A DNA stretch of 64,000 bases from Sphaerosporella brunnea (taxonomy: Eukaryota; Ascomycota; Pezizomycetes; Pezizales; Pyronemataceae): contig VXIS01000060.1 in the NCBI GenBank assembly GCA_008704415.1, forward strand, positions 120,677 to 184,676. Reading direction: 5' to 3'. Each line of letters starts with the position of its first letter. Positions within the stretch are counted from its first letter, which is position 1. Below, one piece after another: positions 55,118 through 64,000 of this stretch. A program made the translations under genes and the position numbers. Below the pieces are notes generated by a model. It was not told the origin of the DNA. It did no database searches and worked only from the letters and a program-made list of their open reading frames with translations.

Positions 55118-56370
55118 ATGAGATTTCTCGGAACCGCGAACACTCTCCGCGCCATCTGGGCGCTTTCACTTATTGCATATGCTCTGGCCACATCGTTGGA
55201 GCCAAGGCAGGAGGCAGTCTGTGGGAGTACGGAGCAAATATGCGCATATACAGGCGGCTCATTCTGCTGCCATAACAACATGGTGAGTACTTACTCATGA
55301 AACGTCTGCGGTAATGGACAGAGTGTATTGACGATATTTAGGAGTGCGGGTCTATCAAGGACCAGTGTTTCGATAGAGGAACGAATACAGCCTCTTCTAC
55401 TATTTCGAGTACCCCGACTACATCCATAACTTCCGCGGCCGCAGCATCAGGAACCATCGAGAGCAGTGCCGCCGCTTCTACACAACCTCAACCCCTCACC
55501 AAAGTCGAAAGTTTTTTCTCAACAAAAGTTATTATTATTTTCTCAGTTTGTGGGGGCACTATCCTCCTACTGATCGGCTTGGTTTCCTGTTTCTGCTACC
55601 ACAGACGGAAGCAAGGTCAGCTCGCCCTGCAAGCCTATGATGATCCGGAACGCAAGCCATACCAATCTATAGTTTTCGAACCCAGAATGGCACCACCTCT
55701 GCCGAGGGCGACATCACCACAGCCACTGAATTCATATGTGCAGCAGCCGGAGATTATTCCTGCGCCATGCGCAGCCTCGGCGACACACCTCCGGAATCCG
55801 TTCTCTCCTCAAGCCAACTACTTCGATCTCTACTCTCCCGACAGCCCGGCGTTCCAGATGGTGTCTCCATCGGAAGCAGGGCCGCTGGAGCAAGGTGGTT
55901 TTTATTATCCATCAGGGGAGTACCATTACTCGCAAAACCAGGAGCTGCAGGAGTCGGAAAAGACTGAGCTCCACCTGTCATACCCCTACCCACCGCTGGT
56001 TGGTTACCCAGACCAGGAAGACGACCGGAAATCAGATGCGGGAAGTGGCATATATGCGGCCAGTGACATATATGCGGCGTATGAGCCGCAATCCCACACG
56101 GAGACCGAGCCACTGTCGCCTACCCAGGAGAACCCTGCTGAGCTGCCCCCCAAAGCTCAGACACCACAGCGTGGGTCGCGTTATTCCCAGCACCAGCAGC
56201 TGCCAGTCCGTCAGTCTTGGCCTCGCCACAGGCGAACGCTGACGCCGCCCCAGCAGCAGTTCCTGTCGCTGAAGCCCGCAAGCCCGCCGCGGCCACCAAG
56301 GGGCCCTGATGTATATCTCCCAGATGAACTTTCAAAACAATACCTGTCTAAGCTGCCGCGTCCCATGTAG
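55118..56370 (+). CDS. Single-pass membrane protein with a Cys-rich ectodomain
   Basis: Two exons (55118-55282 and 55342-56370; donor GTGAGT, acceptor ATTTAG) give 397 residues. A signal peptide (about 1-25, TLRAIWALSLIAYALATS) is followed by a compact Cys-rich module of eight cysteines over about 32-66 (CGSTEQICAYTGGSFCCHNN, then MECGSIKDQCF). Next come a Ser/Thr/Ala stalk likely to be O-glycosylated (about 70-110), a membrane segment (about 118-140, VIIIFSVCGGTILLLIGLVS), a basic stop-transfer YHRRK, and a long Pro/Gln/Tyr-rich cytosolic tail. The layout resembles fungal cell-wall sensors such as WSC or Mid2 types, but the cysteine spacing does not clearly match a WSC domain. No family name is assigned. 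Confidence 0.75.
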
Positions 56371-56834
56371 AGGAGCCCACTTCGTTTTTCTTATTATCTC
56401 ACTATCATGTAATATCACTCGGCGTTTTTTTTTCTTTTTTTTTCTTTTCTTTTCTTTTTGTACATTTCTTGCTTGCCCTCTTCTGCTGGCAACAGAAATT
56501 TTTGGTTTTTTGGGACTATGTTACCATTGTTTGGTGGATGCATTCTCGAATAGGGCTCTTTCGAAGCTTGCAATCTGGTCTACAACCCACTAGGAAAATA
56601 TAATTCACGAGTAATGTTTAAATCGAATAACGGATACCCAAACTTCTCTCCAAGTTGGCGCGAATCCGCACACTCCAAACGTCTGCGATACTGGCTTAAA
56701 TACATCTCCAGCCCATGGCCACCGTCACCTGCCACGCATCATCCCGATCTCTCTAGCTAGAGTACAAGCCGCTTTTGGTAGTCATGCTTTGCCTCGGAGT
56801 GAGTATAGAAAATGTAGTAGTTACCGGGGAAATA
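56371..56834. other. 3' region of the membrane-protein gene
   Basis: It contains TTTTC/TTTCT-rich sequence (about 56425-56460), likely 3' UTR. No gene is recognised. Confidence 0.4.
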
Positions 56835-56936
56835 CCGTATTAACTCTATCTTAAGCCCCAATGGCTGAGTCACTGCGCCATGTAGCCTGGTGGCAAAGTG
56901 ACTCAGCCACTGGCTCTCAAGATAGAGTTAATACGG
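56835..56936. mobile_element. 102-bp foldback MITE, divergent member of the TA-flanked family
   Basis: Inverted ends CCGTATTAACTCTATCTT flanked by TA (56833-56834 and 56937-56938). The interior carries GTCACTGCGCCATGTAG and GGTGGCAAAGTGACTCAGCC, matching the centre of the nested MITE at 51829-51966. The outer ends have diverged from the CGCATAAAC type while the core is kept. Confidence 0.8.
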
Positions 56937-56938
56937 TA

Positions 56939-57627
56939 GGGTTGCCTAGGAGACTCTTGGTTTGTTCTGTTTGGTATTAAATAGTAGTCGAATCTCAGCC
57001 TTGCGAATGAAGACGTGCCATAGCATGAATGCCAACCATGCCTGCCAGCCGCCGCTGCGCTTGGGATGTCGACGTCTGAATTCTCGACCGATGATTGGAC
57101 CCAGATACCAGGTCTCACACGCTGCCGTTCTTCCGATAGATATAGTGGATTGGACTTCGGACAGAACAAATAAAACGATGTATGCATCACAGCAGCGCAC
57201 TCGACGGCTGCTCCGAGGCAAGGGTCGGTATGTGAGAAGCCGCAGACTCGGTGCATTCCAGTGCGCAAAAGCAGTGGTGTAACCCCGGGGATCCATGCGA
57301 GAGCAATTGTGAGTTTTTTTTGTGCGTGCTTGCGTTGCTCGCCTGGCTGGAGCTCACTCACCAGACAGCGGTTGGTCCTGGCTGGCTGCACAACCCTCAC
57401 GTCGATCACCCTAGCGACAATTGAACCACCCTACATACACGTCCTCCTGTTGCAGGAACGCGTCTTGTTGCGACCGACGACCATCAACCCTCCCCCCGAC
57501 ACAGAGCCGCGCCATCCCGCCTCCTCTAGAGCTTTGAGTCGTCAACAGGTCCCCCAGCTCTCGCTTCCGAGGTCGCCACACCACATCCCACCACCACCAT
57601 CACCTCCTCCACCATTCAGACATCACC
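56939..57627. other. Upstream region of the sirtuin gene
   Basis: It begins at the 3' edge of the 102-bp MITE. The last 150 bp are CCACCATCAC-rich, a likely leader. The MITE lies about 690 bp from the sirtuin start codon. No gene is recognised. Confidence 0.4.
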
Positions 57628-59603
57628 ATGAGCTCATCATCGTCAGCGGTGACGACGCAGCCGGCGCCTGCGGATGGTGCGGAGACAAAACCTGTCGCCT
57701 CCGCTATGACCGCGATAGTGATGCCGGACTCCGAGTTGGATAGTGGCTCCGAACTGTCGGAGCTCGAGGGATTCGACAGCGACGAAGACGTCGGGAAGGG
57801 CGAAGATGAAGGCGACGACCAGGAGGAAGATGATGAGTGGGGGTTTTGGGAGTCGGAATCTCTGTTCGAGGATGCGCTGGACGAGATGGCAACGGAGACT
57901 TTTGGGCCTGGTAACTATTGTCAGGATGAATCGCTTCGAGGGGACAGGGCTGACGAGGATTGACAGATGAGGATGCGGTTACTCCAGAGGAGAGGAAAGA
58001 ATTGCGGACGTTGCTCAAAAATGCAGGAGAGGAGAAATTCATAGAGGAGGTCATAAAGGAGAGGGGATTCTCGATACGCAAGGCTCTGTCGGCATTTAAT
58101 CTCCGACCGGTATGTACCCTACCGATCATTTGCTACGGCGGTGAAGTGCTCGGCGGCGTGCTTCAATTCCTGGCGGCGCCAGCAAGAGAAGTGCCGCTTG
58201 ATCAGGCAGCCGCTCATGCATTCCGAATTCTTGCTAACACTCATGCCGTAGCCTGCTTTCATGGAGGAACTTCCGGAGCGCCACATGGACCACCTCCTTC
58301 AGGTTGTGTTAGGAAGGGAGATAATGCGAAGATCGCGGCTTCCACATGTCAATGCCGTAGAGCATGTTGTGGAACTGCTGAAGAAGTCCAAGAACATCAT
58401 AGTCCTCACTGGAGCGGGTGTGAGTTGCACAACAGCAAATCCCCTCGGATTTAGTTCGCTGACATGCATTGGCTAGATCTCGACTTCCCTCGGTATTCCG
58501 GATTTCAGATCTAAAGGCAGTGGACTATATTCCAGACTCCAAGAAGCGGGACTTACCGATCCCCAGGAAGTGTTCGACATCGCTATCTTCAATGAGGATC
58601 CAACGTATGTCTCCTCCCTGCCGCAGGCGTTCCGTGTTACTGACACCGCACAGAATCTTCTACTCGATTGCCAAAGATATCTTGCCCACGACCAACACCT
58701 TTTCTCCTACACACGGATTCATTGCTCTTCTCCAGAACAAGGGCAAACTCCTCACCCAGTATACCCAGAACATTGACAACTTGGAGATGCTTGCCGGAAT
58801 CCGCACAGACAAGTTGATCCAGTGCCATGGTTCCTTCGCCACAGCGTCTTGCGTAAAATGCAAGCACCAAGTCCCCGGAGAAACCATCTTCCCGGAGCTC
58901 AAGCGTGGTATGGTTGCCAAATGTGACAACTGTCTCAAGCTCCTTGCTGCCAGCAAGAACCGGAAGAGAGTCAACAACAACTCGGACACGTGGAAGAAGC
59001 GTAAGCGAGCGAAAAACGGGGGGGAGCACAAAAAGAAGCGGTACAGCGAAGACAGCAGTGCCGAGGAGGAAGAGGTGAACTTCCGCGAGGCCGGAGTCAT
59101 GAAGGTACACAATCCTCGTCCCATCATCATCGTCACAACAATAATACTAAAATCAACTATCCAACAGCCTGATATCACTTTCTTTGGCGAACAGCTCCCG
59201 GACACCTTCCACAAGCGCCTCATCAACCACGACCGGAACATCGCGGACCTCCTCATCTGCATCGGCACAAGTCTCAAGGTCGCGCCCGTCTCCGAGACCG
59301 TTGGCTTCCTCCCAGCTCACGTGCCACAAATCTACATCTCGAAAACCGTAACCCCTCCCCATCACCCCCCTCTGCTCCCTACCCCAACTAACATCCCGCC
59401 AGCCCGTTAACCACGTGGAATTCGACGTCGAGCTCCTCGGCTCCTGCGACGAGATCGTCGCCGAACTCTGTAGACTCGCCGGCTGGACCTTGAGGCACGA
59501 AATGGTCCCGAGGTACCGACCCGAGGTTGTATGGAGGAAACTGGAGGGCACGAACGGAAATAGGTTCGAGTACACTACCAAAGGATCCGAGGGAAATAAA
59601 TAA
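57628..59603 (+). CDS. Class I sirtuin (Sir2/Hst1-type NAD-dependent deacetylase)
   Basis: Seven exons (57628-57910, 57967-58109, 58252-58419, 58477-58604, 58654-59104, 59168-59347, 59403-59603) give 517 residues. The N-terminus is acidic ([19 protein letters not shown]). A Sir2 N-terminal helical segment ([20 protein letters not shown]) precedes the catalytic core: [20 protein letters not shown] (about 193), [18 protein letters not shown] with the catalytic His (about 299), zinc cysteines CVKC and [32 protein letters not shown] and the end [17 protein letters not shown] lysine-rich insert ([20 protein letters not shown], about 350-370) after the second zinc pair may be a nuclear signal. The core is the Sir2/Hst1 type used in histone deacetylation and silencing. 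The 58420-58476 intron lies inside the NAD-binding GAGxS loop. Confidence 0.92.
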
Positions 59604-60536
59604 GCCCCCCCCCCCCCTTTTTTTTTTCAGCAATAATACAATTCAATTTCGGCGCTTCTTTGTCTAGCCTTTTTTGCCTTTCCCTTTTTTTTGATATTTT
59701 GTTATTGGCATACCCGGATTCCTAACCCGCTGATGATGATTTGTAGTTTTTTTTTCTTTTCTTTTTTTTCCTTTTCGGGTTTACGGCTTTTATCGTTTCT
59801 GGAGGGTTTATTTGCTATCTTATTTTTTGCGGTCGTTGCGCAGTGTGAAATAGAATTCCTCATCCCCCCCCCTTCATCGCGGTGACTGTATACTACTTTT
59901 TTTTTGTTTTTCTCTTCCCCCAAGTTTTTTCTGATTTTTGAGTTATTATTATTGGCGACGATGCGGTATAACTAGGGGGCTGAGTACAACATATGCTGGA
60001 GCTGGAGTTTTGTGTTATGGCGCTCTCTGCACGTTCTGAAAGTAAATATGGGATGTCCTCTACTATAGTGGAGTCATAGTATCGCACTCGGCCATCCGTA
60101 CCACCATTTTCCCATCCCATTCCATCCCAAACACCATCCCTAGACCCCTAGAGCCACCAGTCCAGCGCGGCGTACAAAAGACAAAGCTACCCAAAAGTCC
60201 AAAACCAAAAGCCCGCTTCGCAAAAAACATCACAACACAACATCCACAAAAAAAAAACACAAAAAAGAATAATTGAAAGAAAGTAACGAATCGAAAAAGT
60301 GCAAAAATCCCAGATTATGTTCCACCACGATGCGCCGCTCGCTGATCGAAAACATTTCACAACAAAATGCAAAAAAAAAAAAAAGAGGAAGAAAGAAAGA
60401 AAGAGAAAATACATCCACACAAAAAAAAATCAAGAAAAAATCAAGAGCAGAATTAGCCTCGCAAAAATTTCAACGTTAGACGTACATACTGCTGCTACAC
60501 AAACCCACTATTTCACCCGAATGGAAAGAAAAATGG
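59604..60536. other. Convergent 3' region, sirtuin and kelch-type gene
   Basis: It lies between two convergent stops. It is unusually rich in homopolymer tracts: a C run then a T run near 59605-59628, many T runs (59690-59930) and A runs (60250-60440). It probably contains both 3' UTRs. No gene is supported. Confidence 0.45.
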
Positions 60537-62684
60537 CTAGTCATGCCGCAGATTGAGCCAGCTGAGATTATCGACACCCTCATGTTGGCTTCCATGCTCA
60601 TTGTTGTTGTTGTTGTTGTTGTTGTTGCTGTTGTTGCTGCTATACATCGAGAACTCAGTCTGCCGGTGCGTATCACCGCCGTTGCTGGAGGGGTATACAC
60701 TGCTAGGAATGGCCTGTCTGTAATCCTGCTCGCGCTCGCGCTCGGTGTCGAGGGTGCTCCACAGCGGCTTCTCGGTGAGACTCTCGGGGATGCCAGAAGA
60801 GTAGCTATCGCCGCCGATGGACGACAGGGTGATATTCGAGTCCCGGCGTTCATGTGGCTCATACCGCCTCGGCTCGGCAAGGAGGATACCGTTGGATCCG
60901 GCGCGTTGGATGCTGGGTACGCCCATGATGCTGCCGCCGCCTGCCGCCACCCCTGGGCCCGCGTTGTACAGGTATGGATTTGGTGCCCGCTCGCCTTGCG
61001 ATGTTGAGAGGTCGGTATACACCGAGGAGTGTGCGCCGCTGTAGGCCCGTGGAGGGGACACAACGAGGTTGGTAGCTGAGCTGTCAGAGAAGTAACGGCT
61101 CCAGCCTGAACCTCGTGCTTCCTTGCCATAGATTTCGCCGCTTAAGCCCCTGTCGCCTGGTGCCGTCACGGACGTGCTCTGTCCGGGGTGCACAACCACG
61201 CCTTGGCCGTTGATCCGATGGATTTGCGGGCCGGTTTGGAAGTTCGTGTCGTTGTAGCTCTTGGAGACGGGATTCCGTTTGGAGGCTTGCCGTTGAACGT
61301 TTAGCCAGGAGTCGTTTTGGTCACGGCGGTAGCCCAATGGCGATATGGAGTTGATGGAGCCGCCTGCTTCCTTCATGAATGATGCGCCTCTATCCTGGAA
61401 CGACATGCGGTCTCTGCCGCCGCCATCTCCGTTAAGTTGGTTACGTTGACGGTCGCTCGCGATGCGCCGTTTCCTAAGGAAGAAGTATGCGCAACCTAAG
61501 ATGAAGCAGGCACCGAGGATGGATCCCAACACAACGAACAGTGTCTGGAGCGTATTCAGATGATGTCCACTGCCCTTGCTGCTTGCTCCTACAACTGCAG
61601 GATCAGAAGCTGTACTGCTGGAGGCTGGCGCCGTCTGCATAGCGGTGGCAGAGCTAGCTGAACCGGACGTGCTGAGAACGCTGAAGCTGTGACTAGAGGG
61701 GTTCAGAACACTCTGCGCACTGACCCATTCATTCTTTCTCGCATCGAACAGCAGCAAAGGCTCCTCGTCGTTTCCACCACTGATAACCACCATGTCTCCA
61801 TCGTAGGCCATCGCCGTTCCCGACCTCTTGTCCTTTGGTGCCCCAGTGCCGTTGTATGCGGGCCAGTTACTTTCCGTCAGCTGGCTCTCGGTCGATACCG
61901 CCGGGCTGGCCGCCGTGGCGCGCTTGTTCTTTGTGGTAGTAGCATCCTTCACCCTCTTCGTCTCCACCGTCGCCGGAGAGGTCGTCAAATCGAATGTCAT
62001 CAGAACCCTTGAACCATCATCTCCGCCCATCAAACTCGCCCACGCTGAGCCCCTGGCCGGCAATCCTTTGGTCAACGACAGATCCAGCCCACCCCAACCC
62101 GCTGTCGTCGTATACGTGCTCAGCGCCGTATTCGTCGTGTCTCCACCCACAATCAGCGCTCCATCCGTTCCCCACGGCAACACGATCGGGGCCAACAACG
62201 CCTTCTGCGCCGGCATGGAAATAACCTCGTACGGTGCAGCAGCCTGGATCAAAAACGTGTTCGCCGAAGCAACATCCACAGTGGGGTACTGGGTTCCGGC
62301 AAAGACAATTATGCGCCCCGTCGATTCTATGTACGAAGCGCCATGGCCAGTGAGGTTGAACGTGACAGCTTGGGGCAGCGAAATATTCTCCCACGTCCGA
62401 GTGCTGAAAGTCCACTTCTGCAGTCCCATGAACCCATTCGCAGGGACATCCTGCGTGTTAGTAGTCGAGCCGCCAACAATGTACAACGACTCATCCGGCG
62501 TTCCTCTCCCAGCCAGCACGCACGCAGCCCCCTTCGTACCCACATTCAACGGCAGCGTCTTCCATTTTGACCCATTCTTCAACTCCAACGACTGGAACGC
62601 ATCTTCCGAGAAGGTGTAAAGTGTGTTATTATTAAGCGCTGAGCAGTGAGTACCCAAGGGTTTCTTCGGCAAAGGGATCGACAT
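60537..62684 (-). CDS. Kelch-type single-pass membrane protein
   Basis: A single exon of 715 residues. The N-terminal 330 residues form a beta-propeller-like domain with kelch-type repeats (GTHCSALNNNTLYTFSEDAF, DESLYIVGGSTTNTQDV, WTFSTRTWENISL, HGASYIESTGRIIVFAGTQY, GALIVGGDTTNT, GTAMAYDGDMVVISGGNDEE). A Ser-rich stalk leads to one membrane segment (about 378-402, LFVVLGSILGACFILGCAYF) and a basic RKRR stop. The cytosolic part is long and Ser/Gly/Asn-rich, with an Asn run encoded by a (GTT)n microsatellite near 60600-60640. Homologous fungal proteins carry an N-terminal signal peptide; none follows this ATG, so an upstream exon may be missing. Related database entries are sometimes labelled Clf1 splicing factor, which does not fit these features. 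Confidence 0.75.
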   Translation of the reverse strand: MSIPLPKKPLGTHCSALNNNTLYTFSEDAFQSLELKNGSKWKTLPLNVGTKGAACVLAGRGTPDESLYIVGGSTTNTQDVPANGFMGLQKWTFSTRTWENISLPQAVTFNLTGHGASYIESTGRIIVFAGTQYPTVDVASANTFLIQAAAPYEVISMPAQKALLAPIVLPWGTDGALIVGGDTTNTALSTYTTTAGWGGLDLSLTKGLPARGSAWASLMGGDDGSRVLMTFDLTTSPATVETKRVKDATTTKNKRATAASPAVSTESQLTESNWPAYNGTGAPKDKRSGTAMAYDGDMVVISGGNDEEPLLLFDARKNEWVSAQSVLNPSSHSFSVLSTSGSASSATAMQTAPASSSTASDPAVVGASSKGSGHHLNTLQTLFVVLGSILGACFILGCAYFFLRKRRIASDRQRNQLNGDGGGRDRMSFQDRGASFMKEAGGSINSISPLGYRRDQNDSWLNVQRQASKRNPVSKSYNDTNFQTGPQIHRINGQGVVVHPGQSTSVTAPGDRGLSGEIYGKEARGSGWSRYFSDSSATNLVVSPPRAYSGAHSSVYTDLSTSQGERAPNPYLYNAGPGVAAGGGSIMGVPSIQRAGSNGILLAEPRRYEPHERRDSNITLSSIGGDSYSSGIPESLTEKPLWSTLDTEREREQDYRQAIPSSVYPSSNGGDTHRQTEFSMYSSNNSNNNNNNNNNEHGSQHEGVDNLSWLNLRHD

Positions 62685-64000
62685 GGCTGTGTCTCTGTCT
62701 CTAACAGTCGTTTCCAGGATATAACAGGAGTTCTCGCTCTGTGTAGGTGTAAAAGTTCGTGTGTGTTCGTGTCAGTGTAATCCAACAGGTGGATATATCG
62801 TGTGATTCGTTGGCCGGCTACGACCAAGGAGTGATGTGGGCAGGCAAGAGAAAGCTGTGTACGCGAGGAGCCTGCCTCTTGGTGAGGGCATGTGCTCTCT
62901 TTAACGAGTGTATGACTGCGTTCTAATGCGATCTTCAAAAGCAGAGCTTGCTGCAGCAAACCTCCGGGAGAAGATGCAAGGCTGGTGGGAATAGAGAGGG
63001 CGCGAAAGTGTGAATATTGTTGTTGCAAAAAAAACAGCCCAACCTCACAATCCTCCCATCAGTGTTCCGGTTAGGAGTAAGGCTACCAAAATCCAGACAG
63101 AATACTTTCCCGTACGGTACTCGTCAGCGCTTGGGGGCCGACGCACTCTCATCGGGGTCAAACTCACATGAATATCTGCTTTTCCCGTGGAATTCTCTGC
63201 AAGGGAACACTCGCAGAGCAGAGAGGGGGGGGGGGGGGGGAGGGCGAGTAAGTGAAAGCGCAAGGAGAAGAGCACCAGGCAGGAACAAAAAAGGGCGGTG
63301 TAATCGAACGATTGCCTTGGTAGCGCAAGCAAAAGGAAGATCCCCTTAGGTAGCAGTGACGGAGGGGTCCCGAATGTGATAACTAGGTGGGCAAGCACGC
63401 AACTCCACTTCTCTGCTGCTCTTCCGGAAGGAGGGACAAAATCAGCGGGTCAACCACGCGGGAAGGAAGGCAAAAGCGTGACAATTCCCAGGGAGAGACA
63501 ATTTCTGGCGTCAAAAAGGAAGGCGAGGAGAAGAAGAAGCAGAAGGAGGAGGCGGGGGGGGGGGGGCGTAGGAGTAGGAGCGACAAGTATATAGTACATA
63601 CAGTATGTAGTTGACGGGAAACTACGCCTGATGGTATCTACCGCATCCGTTTCGTCAAAAGAAGGTCGTCGTGAAACAGCAGAAGCGACAGTCCCACACC
63701 GGGGGTGCGAGAAGGGAACAGCAGCAACAAGAACCGAAGGAGAAGGGAGAAGGCGCAAAAGGAAGAGAGCAACCACCACTGCTGCTGCTGCTGCTGCTGC
63801 TGCTGCGACTATCACCGCGCCTCCACTGTTCTGAGCTGAGGGGAGGAAAGGAAGTTGGAACCCCCCTCCGCGCCGAAGCGTGCTGCTCCCCTGACGTTGG
63901 TTGGATGTCGTACGTACCTGCATCGCGCTAGGAGGATGCTGAGACACCGGGGGGGGCGGAGAGAATGCGAGATGCTCCTTCCCTCCAGGGCGACAATCAA
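62685..64000. other. Upstream region of the kelch-type gene to the window end
   Basis: No second gene is supported. It holds the kelch-type gene's promoter, possibly with a signal-peptide exon that I could not locate. G runs occur near 63225-63241 and 63555-63566, and a (CTG)9 repeat at 63779-63805. ORFs crossing the CTG repeat are repeat-driven. Confidence 0.4.
63779..63805 (+). repeat. (CTG)9 microsatellite
   Basis: Nine CTG units, the second perfect (CTG)9 tract in the window. No gene can be assigned around it; it may lie in the leader of a gene beyond the window edge. Confidence 0.85.

Noticed and set aside
18332..59603. Functional link between BNA7 (NAD synthesis) and the sirtuin (NAD use)
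   Set aside because: Hst1-type sirtuins regulate BNA genes in yeast, but these two genes are about 39 kb apart with unrelated genes between; chance co-location is the simpler view.
63450..63947. Minus-strand frame with poly-Ala near the window end
   Set aside because: Its length comes from the CTG repeat and homopolymer tracts; the composition is not protein-like.

Overview
The window is nuclear DNA of a filamentous ascomycete (Pezizomycotina). The genes are close together, with short introns of about 46-78 nt (GT...AG with CTRAY-type branch sites). The set is typically fungal: a CYP53-like P450, an NDR kinase of the COT1/Cbk1/Orb6 type, Tim54, a Mim2-like protein and an HNH-endonuclease relic. 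The class cannot be fixed from the sequence alone. I count 26 protein-coding genes (one of them broken), four tRNA genes and several non-autonomous DNA transposons.

Layout. 1-5 kb: a benzoate-4-monooxygenase-like P450, then an unrecognised acidic protein. 5-13 kb: on the minus strand a three-finger C2H2 protein (Iec1-like) and eIF3h; on the plus strand an NDR-family kinase and TIM54; then an APH-fold kinase on the minus strand. 14-21 kb: a 473-bp MITE, a SERAC1/DUF676-type hydrolase, then SYF2, kynurenine formamidase and SGT2 on the minus strand. 22.9-25 kb: a large F-box-like protein. 26.5-28.5 kb: tRNA-Arg(ACG), tRNA-Leu(AAG), a coiled-coil protein and a Mim2-like protein. 28.5-31.3 kb is gene-poor. 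31.3-43.3 kb is a dense housekeeping block: TFIIB, UFD1, GAA1, RRB1, RPS19 and cysteinyl-tRNA synthetase. 43.5-44.5 kb: two further identical tRNA-Leu(AAG) genes, tail to tail. 45.7-49.4 kb: a GIR2-like RWD protein and two unnamed proteins. 51-57 kb is the accessory part: an HNH gene broken by a hAT-like MITE, which itself carries a nested TA-flanked foldback MITE; more pieces of that MITE family; and a Cys-rich single-pass membrane protein. 57.6-62.7 kb: a class I sirtuin and a kelch-type single-pass membrane protein.

Most genes are housekeeping and do not form one pathway. Translation is the commonest theme (eIF3h, RPS19, RRB1, CysRS, GIR2, four tRNAs). RRB1 (ribosomal protein L3 chaperone) and RPS19 are divergent across a 346-bp promoter that holds four perfect 10-bp repeats. 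The most notable structure is the nested insertion in the HNH gene: removing the 699-bp element and one copy of its 8-bp target duplication rejoins a conserved open reading frame. No CRISPR, rRNA or secondary-metabolite cluster was seen. Exon limits are read by eye from splice signals, frame and family conservation, without transcript data.
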